A DNA stretch of 64,000 nucleotides, taken from Bremia lactucae (Eukaryota; Oomycota; Peronosporomycetes; Peronosporales; Peronosporaceae). Below are positions 29,936 to 42,100 of this stretch, piece by piece (within the stretch, counting starts at the first letter, position 1; every line of letters starts with the position of its first letter). The stretch is taken from the NCBI RefSeq assembly GCF_004359215.1, contig NC_090618.1:2466305-2530304 (forward strand), read 5' to 3'. The translations under genes were made by a program, and so were the position numbers. The notes under the pieces were generated by a model that worked only from the letters and a program-made list of their open reading frames with translations, made no database searches and was not told the origin of the DNA.

Positions 29936-32200
29936 CTTTTGTTCTAGCGGAGCTACCTCGCTCCTAAAGTCAGAGGAAGACTTATAGACTCAAGGAGTCT
30001 CTTAGTTCTATATAACTAATGGGTTTAATAAATCAAAAAAAATCCCCGATTTTTTTAGCCTGTATTGGTTCTATACCATTCAAGGTGTCTAATTCGACAT
30101 CCGACAAGAAGTTATGTAACTCAACTTCCTTTACCAGCAAACGTTTACGTGTATCTTCACGTGCATTAGAAGGGTTTGACCCAGAATGCCCTGGCGAACC
30201 GCCAATAGTGTCATTATTGACACTCACCTCGGCCAACCACACTCGGTGGAATTAGACGTGCCCCTCCACGATCTCAGGAACATTGCACCCTTGAGGTCCT
30301 GGCGAACCGCCAATAGTGCCACGACTGACACTCAGTATGGTGCCACCTCGGCCGACCACACTCGGTGGACTTAGACGTGCTACTCCACATATTTCAGGGA
30401 TATTACACCCTTGATGACTCGGCCTTAGGCCAACAATGATTTCAGCATTAAGTGAATCGTTATTACAACGAGTGTCACTCGACGGAGTACGTACCGTTCC
30501 ACTTCCTTCTTCTAATTCAGGCTCAAAATTAATGTTTTTACTATTGGAGTTTACTAACTTAGACATTTCAACGTCTAAAGCACTGACAGACTCAGTCAAT
30601 GATCCACCCAAGAGCGCTTTTTGTTGCCTAGTAAAGGTGGGTTCATGACTCTTTAAAACTTTGCTAGGAACATTGTGATGGCGCCTAAGGTCTTAGAACT
30701 TTAATCCATACATGGCCCATGGCGTTCAAGCCAGGCCCCGTGCCATTACGCACCGAGCTAGTTGGGCTACGTCTTGTTTACTCTCACCTCCTGGTGGTTC
30801 AAGAGAACCTAGGTCTTCCCCAGTAGGGCGCCCCGCAGCTACTGGGTATCGACGTTTTTCTCGCACCGTACCAGATTTCTTATATAGGTCGGAAATATGG
30901 TGCTCTTTCGAGCTTTACGCATATTTCGTAGGGGGTAGGCCGGACGTAAATGTTTTGTGCTTTCGCATACATAACATCTACAGATATTATTATGCTGTTC
31001 CACCGGTTGAAAAGCCTCATCTCCTTCCTCAACGAGGCTTAGGTACACGGGTTTCGGTCTATTAGACGATACCCATGTGCTCGAAGAGCTTATCGGTAAA
31101 CAGGCGTGCTAATGCGAGCATACTTTAGCGCGTAGCGCCATGACAACGGCCTCTTCGAAAGGAGCAGGGTGAGATCGGAATAATTCCGTCGGGGCAACGC
31201 CCTCATTGAGACCCCCCATAAAGATTGTTACAAGAATTGCTTCTTGCATCGGGTCTTGATACATAGATGCAATGAGATTTCTCAACTCCTGGACAAAGTC
31301 TCCTGGGTGCGTTTACCCTGTCGAGTCGCTAGGAGCCGTGCTCACATGCGAAAAGCCTGATCAGGCGGTGCAAACATGCTGGCCATTGGCTGTTTCAGTG
31401 AATCACATGAAGGGAGAGCGTCGTTTAAGGACGTACTGCTCGATAGTGCCCACTTTATCGCTCTTCCTCTGAGTTCGAAAATGGCCATAGCCACCTTTTG
31501 CGTTGTGTCAAGAACAAGGCGAAATCAATGGACATCTCCATCTGCTTGATCCAAAAAGGGAAAATTTCTTTTTCTTTTCCCTCAAATGTCTTTACATTGA
31601 CAGCTAGAGAGCGAGCCTTCGGCTCTGAATTAGTTACAGAGATGTACCGGGTTGGCATAGATACCGCTAAATGATCTTGTACCCGGCCGATTCATATCGC
31701 ATGAAGGCTTCAGCCTTGCATGCAGAACCTCTGGTCCCTGGGAGATAATGATCTCCAAACATTTAAGCCCAAACAAAGTTTTGAGCTTGTCGTAAGCTGC
31801 GTGTTGCGCCTCTAAAAGTTCTGGAATCCCTTCCATTTCTGTTAAGGCTTAGTCTTATAAAGAATCAGGCGTAGATTGACTGTGAGTGCTACCAGGTTTA
31901 GTGGAGTTTCCTCGCTCCTAAAAGTCAGAGGAAGACTTTTAGACTCAAGAAGTCTCTTAGCTCTACAGAACTTATAGGTTTAACAACTCAGGAAGTCGTA
32001 CAAGATATTGAAGCTTAATGAATCCTAGTTTAAGGGATTTAGGGTTCGTAGAACCAAGTGGCAACTAGTGCTCAAGAGTATATACCTTAAATTGGCTTAT
32101 ATTTCTTACAGATCAATGCGCAAGTCTTATGAAGGCACTCACGGCGGTAAGATAAAAAGGGGAACTGCACTTTAATTTATAATTTAGATTAAAAAACGGT
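29936..32200 (-). mobile_element. Family B Gypsy element, deleted of most of pol, minus strand
   Basis: Minus order: LTR-B fragment (32190-31897), primer binding site TGGTAGCACTCA (31883-31894), gag from the ATG at 31836 (MEGIPELLEAQHAAYDKL...), zinc knuckle CYVCESTKHLRPAY near 30955 (last Cys changed to Tyr), protease spacer to 30040, then directly an LTR-B tail fragment (30010-29948). RT, RNase H, integrase and chromodomain are missing. Near 30240-30380 a roughly 110-bp segment is partially duplicated. Confidence 0.7.
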
Positions 32201-34320
32201 CTGCGCGATAAAGCGTCAGCCAAGACATTTAACTTACTGGCTTGTATTAAACTTTGAAATCATACTGAGAAGAATGTAAGCCATCTTGCCATTCTTGGCG
32301 AGAGGGCGGTGGGTTTATTGCGGTCCGCAGTAATGCGTGATCCATATAAACCACAAGTGGTTCGGTGCTGAATTGGTGCACGCGAAACTTGCTATCATCG
32401 GCAGATTTAGAGACATGCCGGAGCACCTCAACTAAGGATACCTCCGCAATTTTTTCTGATGGCCTCGAACACCTCGTTCGAAGGCCCGACATCTTCGTTA
32501 GGATCTGATATAAAGTTCACTCGTTTAGACGTGCCTCTAATCGCTCTAATCTGTCGGGTCCTCGTTCTTCGACTCACCGCGACCTTTGACTGGGATGCGG
32601 GTGCCGTTGCTCTCCTCGCAAACGCACCCCCTCCATCAGCACCAGGCTCTAGGCACTATGCCGGTTTATGCGACGCTTTACTTTCTGTCAGCTCGCCGTC
32701 TACTGACAGGCTTTTAGCTCAGTGCAGGATATTCGGACGCATGACTTCTTGTCATCATCCTTTTCACTACCCTAGTCCCCACGAAATGGGTAGGAGTTGG
32801 TGACGTTTGACATCTAGTCAATGCACCCTCACCTATGTTCGACACGACATCCGTTGCATAGGCCTCTCGCAGGAGCAAATCCTTTCCGACCATGCGTAAA
32901 GTAGCAACTGTGCGTGTACGCCAGTCTATCCATGGTAGTGTTTGCCAACCATGGCATGTGCGTGAACCCCAGACTAACAAGGGTTAGTATTTTGAAAACC
33001 ATGGCACGTAACATTAAGACCACTACTAAAAAAGGAATAATTAATGTATTTCCTATGAAAGGAATCATAAATGTAATTTTCTTGAGAGAGCAACAAATAT
33101 TTTTTTTAATAGTAGGAAGTATAAATATCATTTTCAGAAGAATAAAAAAATAAATATTTTCTCTTATAAGAAAAATAATTAATATTATTTTCTATAAGAA
33201 GAAATAAATAAAGAAGAACAAATCTATAACTTCTACTAGCAATTTGACTTGATAGAGGTCACCTCTTCTCGCTTGCCATCCTGGCATAGCGACTAAAACA
33301 CCGCCGGTCTCTTTCTTAGAGCCGCGAGTTTAATAAATGTTGTGATGCACCCGAATCCACGAGAAGGGTCATCACATGGTCATAGCTTCGTACTCAAGCG
33401 CTATAGACCGGTAGGGTTGAGGGCCGAAATTTCGAAACCTCAGAGACCATGCTACCCATAGATACCATAACTCTGAACTTAGGGATAACTTTAGAGTCCG
33501 CGTCAGTAGGGCATCGCGCCCCTACTGCACTCTTGCATTTTCGAACCGTCAGTGGCCGATGCAGAGCTCATGCGTCTCGCACGCTGGTTCTTGCCGTCAC
33601 TCATTGAGAAGAGGGTCCTCTTGCTGGGCTTCTTAGTCCGCGCTAGGACTCTGGCATTGCAGCGAGCCATTATATGGTCGTGCTTGCCGCACTTGTAGCA
33701 GACTACGTCCGCATTGCCCAACTTCATAGAAGTGGCATCCAACCTTTCAGCCGACGGCTTTTACCAAGCTGTCGCCGAGGCACTGCTGTAGGATTGATCC
33801 TCAACAAAGCCATTTGGATTGCCTATTCCATCGTCGACGGCACCTTTCTGAAAAGGGACTGTCGCGATGGGCCATGCCGTAGTCCGTTCTAAAAGTGGGC
33901 ACCTTAACGTGCTCCGGAATCAAGCCTACGGTAATGGACGCCGACAGCGAGCGCATCTCTTGCACATACTCTTGCAGAGATCGCTTCGCCTGTCGTACCC
34001 CAAAGAAGCGCGCCTGAACCAACACTTCGTTGTTCGGTGGCGAATACATGGCGCGAATCTTTGTCTTAACCATCGTCCATGAAGGAAATGCCTTCCTGTC
34101 CGCCATTAGCGCCGAGTAAGCCCACTCTGAGGCCTTACGGCGCAAATACGACATGGCGTGCAACACCATCCGGCTATCGTCCTCGATGATCTGCGCCACA
34201 CCTCATTGCTTCACAGCTAACAGCTAGTGCGCAATCGTGTGCGCTGCAATTCCATCGAACTTGGGCGGGTCCATCCGAATTGACCTCGGCTGATGCGGCC
34301 GGTGAAAAGCATCTGAACAG
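32200..34320 (-). mobile_element. Gypsy fragments, minus strand, with gag zinc knuckle
   Basis: From the right: capsid sequence (MVLHAMSYLRRKASEWAYSA, 34180-34100), zinc knuckle CYKCGKHDHIMARC (33720-33660, C-x2-C-x4-H-x4-C intact), protease motif LPWIDWR (about 32940), and an RNase H piece LVVYMDHALLRTA near 32340 joined to another frame. Frames are broken and an LTR-D fragment is inserted at about 33150-33252. Confidence 0.65.
33150..33252 (+). repeat. LTR-D fragment inside the gag/protease debris
   Basis: TATTATTTTCTATAAGAAGA and the following AAATAAAGAAGAACAAA..TTGACTTGA match the 5' part of the LTR-D copy at 56176. AT-rich imperfect repeats extend left to about 33010. Confidence 0.5.
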
Positions 34321-34599
34321 TCTGTTGAGAGCGTCGTTGCGAGCCTGCTTACGTCTCAGTTCATCCTGAGTCTGAGTGACGGACTCTGCCGCAGCATGGC
34401 TCTTTGCCTCGGACGGGATTCTTCGCTATCCGAGCAAGAACGCCTCAAACTGCTTCAACTGAACAACATTTTGCTCGGAGGACTACTCGAGAGCCTGGAC
34501 AGGGCTTGTTCACCATACGACGTATGCTTACGCAGAATTGCAAGAGCCTTTCGGGCGTGAGTGCGTTGTGCTTTAACGTCCGACTCACCGTTCATGCGA

Positions 34600-35470
34600 A
34601 TCCAAAAAATGAATTTTCGCTGCAAGCGAAGTACAGCTTCTTGAGTGCATCGTAAGTAAAGATCGACGTCCTGATCCTGAAAACCTTGCCTGTGCCAGTC
34701 CATGTCCATGTCAAGGGACTTCGTTTAATCCACGGCTTAGCGGGGTACTTACATAAGTACTCGCGCAATTATGCCGAAATGACTGTACATCTTTATTCTT
34801 TGTTAAAGAGAAATATAAAGTGGTCATGGAAGGCTGACTGTCAGCGTTCCTTTGAGGCTACCTAGCGAAGCTTGATGCAATCGATCCCCAATTATGGCGA
34901 TTGCTGGCCAAGACAGACCACTTCATGTGGTCTGTAACGCAAGCGATTTTACAATCGGCTGTGCGTTAATTCAATATGACACAGACGGCGCAGAGCGCGT
35001 CGTATGTTATCAGTTGCGTCAGCTTCAGCAAGCTAAGATCAATTATACAGTGCATGACAAGAGACGCCTTGCTCCAAATTATACTGGCAAGTTTAAGGCG
35101 CAGAGCGCGTCGTATGTTATCAGTCGCGTCAGCTTCAGCTTGCTAAGAGCAATTATACAGTGCATGATTAGAAACGCTTTGCTCCAAAATATGCACTGGC
35201 CAAGTTTAAGGTCGATCTCTTAGGATTTACCGTTCATTGTTGATACGGACAATGCGTCTTTACGCTCGGTGAACAGTCTACATCTCTCGCCACGACTGGC
35301 GAAACGGTTGACTTTCTTCGCGGAGTATTTTTTTCCGTGATTAATAAGCCAGGACGCCTTTTGATGCACTTTGGCGCCAGCCAAACTTTGCACCAGCTGC
35401 GCAAACCAAAAGTGAGGATTAGTCCACTATCGCAACATTATTCATTCCGTCGTTAAATTACTTTACGACG
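34600..35470 (+). mobile_element. Gypsy RT connection/RNase H fragment, plus strand
   Basis: The RT connection reads VHVKGLR...LAGYLHKYSRNYAEMT around 34700-34780, then RNase H start LHVVCNASDFTIGCAL (34915-34965; the usual CDAS is CNAS) and AERVVCYQLRQLQQAK. Contains a 110-bp tandem duplication. Ends in tether sequence near 35330 (NKPGRLLMHFGA). Confidence 0.65.
34988..35207 (+). repeat. 110-bp tandem duplication in RNase H
   Basis: 34988-35097 and 35098-35207 both begin GCGCAGAGCGCGTCGTATGT and continue through GCGTCAGCTTCAG to AAGTTTAAGG, with scattered differences. Confidence 0.8.
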
Positions 35471-36639
35471 TAACAAGAGCCTATCAAAAAGGTAAGATTC
35501 ATAAAGGTTTGATGAATTGCTTTGACTTGCGTCAAAACAATCCCTGGAGGGTTTGTCAACTTTGTATCGATCTGATATAGATCGATACACAACACGAAAT
35601 GGTCTTCTGTATTATACAGCCATTGCTGACGACACACCTCGTTTCGTCATTCTTACTCACAATGATTTGTGCTTACGTATCATGAGTGAGAGTCACGGTG
35701 CACCAATTTAGGGGGCATCGTTGACGTGAGGAGACAAATCTCAGGGTAAGTCGCAAATTCTTCTGGCCTCGCTAGTTCTTCCTGTTCCGGCAGAGTGATG
35801 CAGTTCGTATCTATGAACTTTGTCTTTGGATTTCCCGAAGATGCTCACAAGAATACTGGTTCTTGTGTAACATGACTTTGATAAAGATTTTTTTTTGTCC
35901 TCACCCGGCTTTTGAAGCCTTGATGAGTCGAACGACGGAATTTTATGCCGTTCGTTGGTCATTCCAATTGATCGAATTAAGTTATCTTTAGTGAGCAACC
36001 GGAGTTATTTTGGGAGCGATACACAACGTATTGCGTTCTCTCTCCCACTATGTAGTGTTAGCACTGGGGCTACATTTTCTCTCGAAGTGATCTTTTGGAT
36101 AACTTCGTTTCTGGGTTTGCATGCTAGCACCACCTGAAACATTCTTTTTGAAGGGACCTTTATTACCGCTTCGTTCATGGTGATGCATTTCAGCATCACA
36201 CGTACTGCTCTTTCTCTATGGGCTTCCCAAAATGACTCCTTATCAAGCAAGTCCGGGGTTCAAATATCATCAAGAGCAACACTTGATTTGTCTCATCATA
36301 ACCCAATAATTTGACGAACTCGGCCGCGGGCGGACCAGAAGCCGCTAAGGTTGACCTCGAGTCGGGCAATAAACCGAATCGTAACAGTCACCTTTAATCG
36401 GAGTTGAAGGCGAGTTATCCCTGCAGTAGACGCCTGAGCATCGACTAAATATTTTGCATTTCTAGCAGCTACACTTCGCTGTGCAGCTGTCAGCTTTGCG
36501 GCGTACAGAGAGTACTATTGTGTCTCCCTCTGTAAGTTTGCACGTGTTGGTTGATATTTCAATCCCGACTTTTGTTTAAGCATGTTTTCAAAGCCCGTGC
36601 GTAGTATCATCAGTCACTATCGTAACTGTTCGTAAAGGA
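35471..36639. other. Uncharacterised retroelement internal region next to LTR-D
   Basis: Shares blocks with 55380-56110 (e.g. TGCAGCTGTCAGCTTTGCGGC and ATCAGTCACTAT), each time followed by LTR-D, so it is the 3' internal part of the LTR-D element. Minus frames of 81-85 codons (35741-35998, 36005-36250) have no motif. No domain recognised. Confidence 0.45.
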
Positions 36640-37182
36640 TGGAACGGGGTGTCCCGTAGCATATGAATATTTTTTTTAGGGAAAGTAGAATACACAATGT
36701 TTCCTATAATTGGCCTTTAAAAGATTCTTTCCTATACAAGGTAAGAAATGACGAAGTAAAAAACTAAAATTATTCAATACGTTTTAGTTTTATTTTCACT
36801 ATTACCAAATTTAAAATATAAAAGCAAAAAGACAATCGTTCTGTTTATTGGTGGGTTTAACTCAAGTTCAAATTAAACCTGCGAGCCACTGCTAGATGCA
36901 CGAATGAGCGGTGCGCAAAGAGTCGCTATACATAGTATTCAATTAATGTATTAAAGTCAGTAGATAGAAGATCCTTACGTTCGACTTCAATTTTTTAACA
37001 CAGCTCTACTTTTCTTGTACGATAGCCTTTAGTTTCGACATGTAATAGCTAAGACTTCTTAGCTACTTAGAACCTTCTCTGCACGTCGCGTACATAAAGT
37101 TTTCGTAGGCACCTCATCTTAACTGTTATCAGTGCAGGTTGGCTAGCACTGAAACAGTATTAGCGTAAGGTGCCCCGTTTCT
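36640..37182 (+). repeat. LTR, family D (about 543 bp)
   Basis: Starts TGGAACGGGGTGTCCCGTAGC (expected TGTAACGGGGTGTCCCGTTAC) and ends GGTGCCCCGTTTCT. Related copies: 49790-50051 (minus, truncated) and 56176-57097 (interrupted). No flanking duplication seen. Confidence 0.65.
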
Positions 37183-38970
37183 GTGATGATGCTATGCACA
37201 AAATCTATAAATGTTGCAGGAAGGCATTGTTGACTTTAGCTGAGATTAAAACAAGCGTCCTTCGAAGGTGCACGAGCATTGCTGATGCAAAGATTTTTTT
37301 TGTGCTTTGAATGGAAACCCCTGAATCCTCCAACAAAGATTCATTAAGCTCTACGAGCTTGTACAACTCACTCAATTTTTGAACCTATTAATTTTATAGA
37401 ACTAAGTGCCTCTAAGCCTGTAAATTTTTGAACCTATTAGTTTTACAGAACTAAGTGACTCTGAGCCTGAGTACTCTAAGCCTGAGTACTCTAAGCCTGA
37501 GTACTCTAAGCCTCTTAGCCTTCCTCCGACTTAAGGAGGAAGGCAGCTCCACGACATCCGGGAGTACTCGTTATCAATTTACACCGTCTCTTTCTTCTGG
37601 AAAATTGACTATACGTTAAGTCGCTTAAAGCGCATGAAAGCGATACAATCACTGTTCGCCTAGCGACTGGGACTCATGTCACTGTTCCTAAAGTTCCGCT
37701 GAACTTAGGCATAACGCTTCTGAACTTTGACAGTGTGGAACTCTGTCTCGTCGTTGATTTGAGTTCGAAATATGATCTTGTCGTTGGTATGGCCTGGCTT
37801 GAACGCAATGAGCCATGAGCCATGGATTGATTGGAGGTCGAAGACCTTAGGCGCAACGCGCAATGTTCCAAGCAAAGTTTCGGAGAGTCATGAACTCACC
37901 TGTGCTAGCCAAGAAAGCGCGGTTGGCGCGATAACCGATTGAATCTGTCAGTGTGCTAGACATTAAAATATTTGAGTTAATAAATCCAATGTTGAAGCAT
38001 TAATTCTGAGTCCGACTCGTATAAAAAGAGGTGGAACGGCACTTACTCCGTCCATGCAACTAGTTGCAACAACGAATTATAGAATGCTGAATGCACTGTA
38101 AGCCTAGGAATAAGTCACTAAGGGTGCGATCCCTGAGATACGTAAGTGGCACTTCTAAGTCCACCGAGTTTGGACGGCTGACTTGGCACCATACTGAGTC
38201 TCATTTGTGACACTATTGGCAAATTGCCAGGGCATTTCGGGTCAAACCTTTTCATTGCACGTGAATTGACACGTAAACGGTCGCTGGACGAGAAAGTTGA
38301 GTAGCCTAACTCCTTGTCGGATGTCGAATTAAGCACCAGCTCTGGAATAGATCCAACTCAGGCTGATTTTTTTTGGGACGTGATTGTCCAGGTCTCTAAG
38401 AGGCGTATTGTCTCTACTCTTAGGCAGGGGAGACGCGATGCGTCTATATCCTCACAATACGATACGAGCAAGCAATTGCATTCGTTTTTAAATGGTGCAA
38501 CTGGTAACATCGAGGGAGATGTAAGCCTTGAGGCAATCCCCTCGTTACATGTTCCTTTAGAGCTAGAAGAATGTCTATTGATGAGTGCGGCCGAGCCTAA
38601 AAGGCTGGCGACTCATCTGAGATGGTAGTCATACGACCATCCGTTGAGTTAAACGCATCGTCACTTTTCGAAAAGGCTGTTCTGGAGGGGGCAAAGCTGC
38701 GCTTAGTGTGCGGAGGGGATAATCGATCGTTAAAGATCATACGGATCCATTCTATACCTTTGATAAGGTATTACAAAATGTGATATGTACCAATCCACCA
38801 TCTGTGTTACCCCGGAAAAGAGGTGTCCGCCATGGAATGACTTGGTTCCTGGATCCAAATACTATGTGGCCTTTGCCAAGGAATCAGTGTGACGTCATTG
38901 ACGATTTCTTCCGTGCTAAGCACGAGGCGGGAATGGCACGCGAGAGCAAATATCCCCACTCGGCTCAGCG
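37183..38970 (+). mobile_element. Family B Gypsy fragment: LTR remnant, protease, RT start
   Basis: 37190-37560 resembles the second half of LTR-B. 37650-37880 encodes the protease C-terminal part (TVRLATGTHVTVPKVPLNLG, then KYDLVVGMAWLERNEP). 38560-38960 corresponds to the region before RT fingers (SIDECGRA, VTSLTISS-like sequence). gag is missing, so a deletion joins LTR to protease. Ends at a junction with a minus-strand integrase. Confidence 0.6.
37454..37513 (+). repeat. 15-bp tandem repeat in the LTR-B remnant
   Basis: Three perfect units GAGTACTCTAAGCCT at 37469, 37484 and 37499, preceded by one imperfect unit AGTGACTCTGAGCCT at 37454. Confidence 0.85.
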
Positions 38971-38974
38971 CCGA

Positions 38975-39455
38975 ATCTCGGTGGAAGCATTTGAAGCTTT
39001 AAAGCGGTGTCTGACCGTATAAGAATAAATTCAAATACCGCCTTTGGCATCCGCTTGTTCTTTTGTTGTCTTGGCTATCAGCCATTGTGTCACGTACATG
39101 CCTTAAGACACTAAATCGCGTCGCGAGAAACTCGTTTACTTGTTTCCGAACGGGGCTGATATCCGTAAGCCTATCGGCTAGCTCTAGGAACAAGAGAGCT
39201 GCCGCCTTGCCTGTGATCGATGTCTTATATGGTGCTAAATGTACCATTTTGCTTAGTCTGTCCACAAAGACGATGAGCCCCGTCCGACCCTTGTGGTCGG
39301 GCTGTAAGCCAAACATGAAGTCCAGGCTTACTGACTTGCAAAAATCCGTTGAAATCGGTAGCGCTTTAAGTGGCACACTGCTGGACGGTGCAGGCTTAGA
39401 TGTTCGCAAGAGCGAATATAGCTTGCCACCCATCTATTCAGCTGTCGCCACCTAA
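38975..39455 (-). mobile_element. Integrase fragment, minus strand
   Basis: KSVSLDFMFGLQPDHKGRTG, then IVFVDRLSKMVHLAPYK: the integrase core with its first Asp. The frame then passes to ELADRLTDISPVRKQVNEFL and MADSQDNK, the integrase C-terminal region; the second Asp and the Glu are deleted. 39456-39770 continues with related non-coding sequence. Confidence 0.65.
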
Positions 39456-39839
39456 ATTCCTCTGACACTCGTAAAAATGTTTTTTACGGCCCAGATGCCC
39501 ACCCGATGGTGCATTAGAGAGCTCGTGAAGGACCATCAGCATGGATTCTCAAGGAATCACATGGTGACAGCTGATGCCATAACATGCTATCACTGTAGCT
39601 ATAGCAATGAGCTCAGCTTTCAGGTTCGACGATAGAAAAATCTTTCGTCCACCGAAGTGATCCAACAGCAGGCTACAATGTTCATCCTGACTGTAGCTCT
39701 CTTAAATTTTATAGGCTAACAAAGCTCGTTACGTAGTGGGCATTACTAGCTGCCAACGTTAATGGCTCAGATTGTGTTTCAGCACTAGGCACGCTTTCTG
39801 GTGTCTCGGTGTTTCCCTCGTTAACTGTATCGAACCCCC

Positions 39840-40260
39840 CACGGGCCTGATCACACAAACGTGTCAAATATCTACGTCGCGTCATTATCTTGGGCGTAGG
39901 GTATCGATCATGAAGATCGTCGCGAGCAGCGAGTTCCTCCGGCGTCCTCGTCTTTGGCCCCAGGGATCTAAAGGGTCAAGGCTGCGACCCGTGACCTTTT
40001 GAAGGCGCTCTTCCACACTAAGTGGAGTGAATCGATATTAATTGTGAGCTTTTGCTAACGCATGGTCTGCAGCTTGACGACGAGCTTGTTCCTCTCTGAG
40101 TTTTGCCTGCTCTTGCTCTGTATCGAGCGTTTTCGTGATTACGTTTGACTTTGGGTCCGGTTACCAGCGCAAAGCAGCTATAGCACCGCAACACGTTCTG
40201 GAAAGGATGTGAGCCCCGACGAGATTCGTTTTCACAATGAGGCGTGTAGGCTCTCATGTT
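39840..40260 (+). mobile_element. 3' region fragment of family B, third copy
   Basis: Aligns with 6735-7100 and 14035-14400 in the plus orientation (GGGCCTGATCACACAAACGTG; GAGCAGCGAGTTCCTCCGGCG). Not attached to other family B parts in this orientation. Confidence 0.6.
39885..40260 (-). pseudogene. Antisense open frame of family B, copy 3 (partial)
   Basis: Lacks the conserved start but keeps the middle: ENESRRGSHPFQNV (cf. SRRAPNPFLEL), a long Glu/Gln/Arg/Ala stretch DTEQEQAKLREEQARRQAAD with coiled-coil character, ALAKAHN, a stop, then YRFTPLSVEERLQKVTG. The Glu/Gln stretch is longer and cleaner here than in the other copies. Confidence 0.4.
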
Positions 40261-40800
40261 CGGGTGTCGTTAGAACTTAGTCTCAAAATTGTACAATTAG
40301 TATTATTTGATCCAAAATGACTTGAGCAAGCCAACTTACAAAAAACTGAAAATTTCTGTCATCAAGTTAGGATCATCATGCTAAGTGATGCGTCGCAGAG
40401 CAAGGGTATAGAGGAAACGATAGCTGAAAAAAGTAACCTCTACTTTATTTTGAAGAGTTAATCAAGCGCAAAAAATGCACTCAAATTCATTTGATAAAAA
40501 TGTGTCAACCTCTTCCTCCAGATTTTTCCCGATGAATATAAATGCTACTATTTTAGACGTGGCGCAAAAGGTGATCGGAGACATATTCGACGGAGTATTA
40601 AGGTGATTGAAAACATGTTTGACGGAGGTATTCTGCAGCACTTAATAGGACCTGTTGACGAGATGTTGACTTCTTTAGAGACGACGTGTGGTTGCGTCTT
40701 GTATTGGGGCTCTTCGACGACCAGTCCCGAGATCGAAAAACATTCTATAACCAAATTGGTAAATAAAAGCATAAGGTCTTGCGCATAGTTCAATCCTCTG
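40261..40800. other. Non-repeat-looking stretch with two short frames
   Basis: At 40530-40605 a 25-codon frame ends in VIGDIFDGVLR; overlapping it in another frame, 40603-40788 reads VIENMFDGGILQHLIG and on to a Cys-rich tail (TTCGCVLYWGSS). The two form an imperfect 35-bp direct repeat. A frameshifted small gene is possible but unsupported. Confidence 0.25.
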
Positions 40801-41530
40801 TTTTGAGCAGTGAACATTACAGCCACTGCCAGCTTATAGGACCGGCAGGGTGATGGCATGAACCATGTCTATGACGCATGAATATTGCATCGACCACTGA
40901 CAGATGGAGAAATGCAAAAGCACAGTAGAGGCAGGATGTCCGAATGACGCGGACACTGAAGCTACACTTTAGTTGAGAATATCGAGAAAAAGTAAGCAAA
41001 ATCCGTGGGGCTCTAAAAGTTTGGAAATAATCCCTGCTGGTCTACAGTGCTCGAATACGAGGTTATAAGCTTGTGATGTTTCTTCTGGTGGTATCGGGTG
41101 CATCACAGAATCTGTGAAACTCGTGGCATTATAACAGACACCAGCGAGTTATGGTTTACTTTGCTAGAATAGCAAGTAAGAAGAGGCGACGGTGCGTTCA
41201 GCAAACGGCGCTCGTGAAATCTGAAGGAATTCAAGTTGAACTCCTCTTCAGCTTAAGTGATTTATTCTCTCGAAAGAAGTTCACGATTCAAGGCATGGGG
41301 GTACCATATGACCTCATTCTAGGCATGCCATAATTGAAAAAAAAACATCAAACATGAATAGACTAGCATTCATGCACATTTGCCAATTCTACGCAAGACT
41401 CCGGACATGCTCCTGCGAGAGGTCTATGCAGCTCATGCCGTTTCCGACACTACGAGGGTATATCAAACGTTACCGGGTCCTACTCATCGCCTAGAGCCTG
41501 GTGGTATTGGAAGGGTCCCGACACGAAGTC
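40801..41530 (+). mobile_element. Gypsy protease-region fragment, plus strand
   Basis: FTIQGMGVPYDLILGMP at 41280-41330 is the protease C-terminal motif. 40800-41100 is the reverse complement counterpart of 23590-23900. Confidence 0.55.
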
Positions 41531-41599
41531 AGATTACATAAGTTCTACCCATTTCGGAAAGACTGGTGTGGTGAAAAGAACGAAGACAAGTAGCCATGC

Positions 41600-42100
41600 G
41601 TCTAATCATCCAGGCTTCACAAGTCTAAAGAAGATGAAATGTGTACCATCGAGGCCTTTTTCCTGCAAACGGGCAAAGGATGCCAAATCTTTGTTCCGAG
41701 CTTATACAGCTTTTGTTCCAAGCTTAGATAAGGATCTGATAAAATCCATCCAACAGATCCATTGACGTAAAGATAGTACTCTTTGACATACGAGCAATGA
41801 TTACGTCTTTTCGTTGTATCGGCGCTTGAGCCGGTACAGTTGCAGCGTTCAATTATTGAATGCATGCACTATCCACCATCCTCCTGTTGCTTTACGCACA
41901 CAGAAGGTGATAAAGCTATGTAGAGACGTTGATTCCCTCACATGGCCCGCTGCTAAGCGTTCGGCAAAGAAGTGGTCGATCTCTAATACTTGTTCACGAG
42001 GCAATGGCCACTGCTTCATGACACAGTATTTCGAACCTGAAATCAGATCGATTTCGGGTTGAGTGCCTTTATCCATAAGCAATTTGCACGGTACAAATAT
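41600..42100 (-). mobile_element. Reverse transcriptase N-terminal fragment, minus strand
   Basis: PEIDLISGSKYCVMKQWPLP, EQVLEIDHFFAERLAAG, FCVRKATGGWWIVHAFNN (42070-41850), followed after a stop by AATVPAQAPIQRKDVIIARM and IFTSMDLLD. Classic RT fingers; the frame ends before YxDD. Confidence 0.7.
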
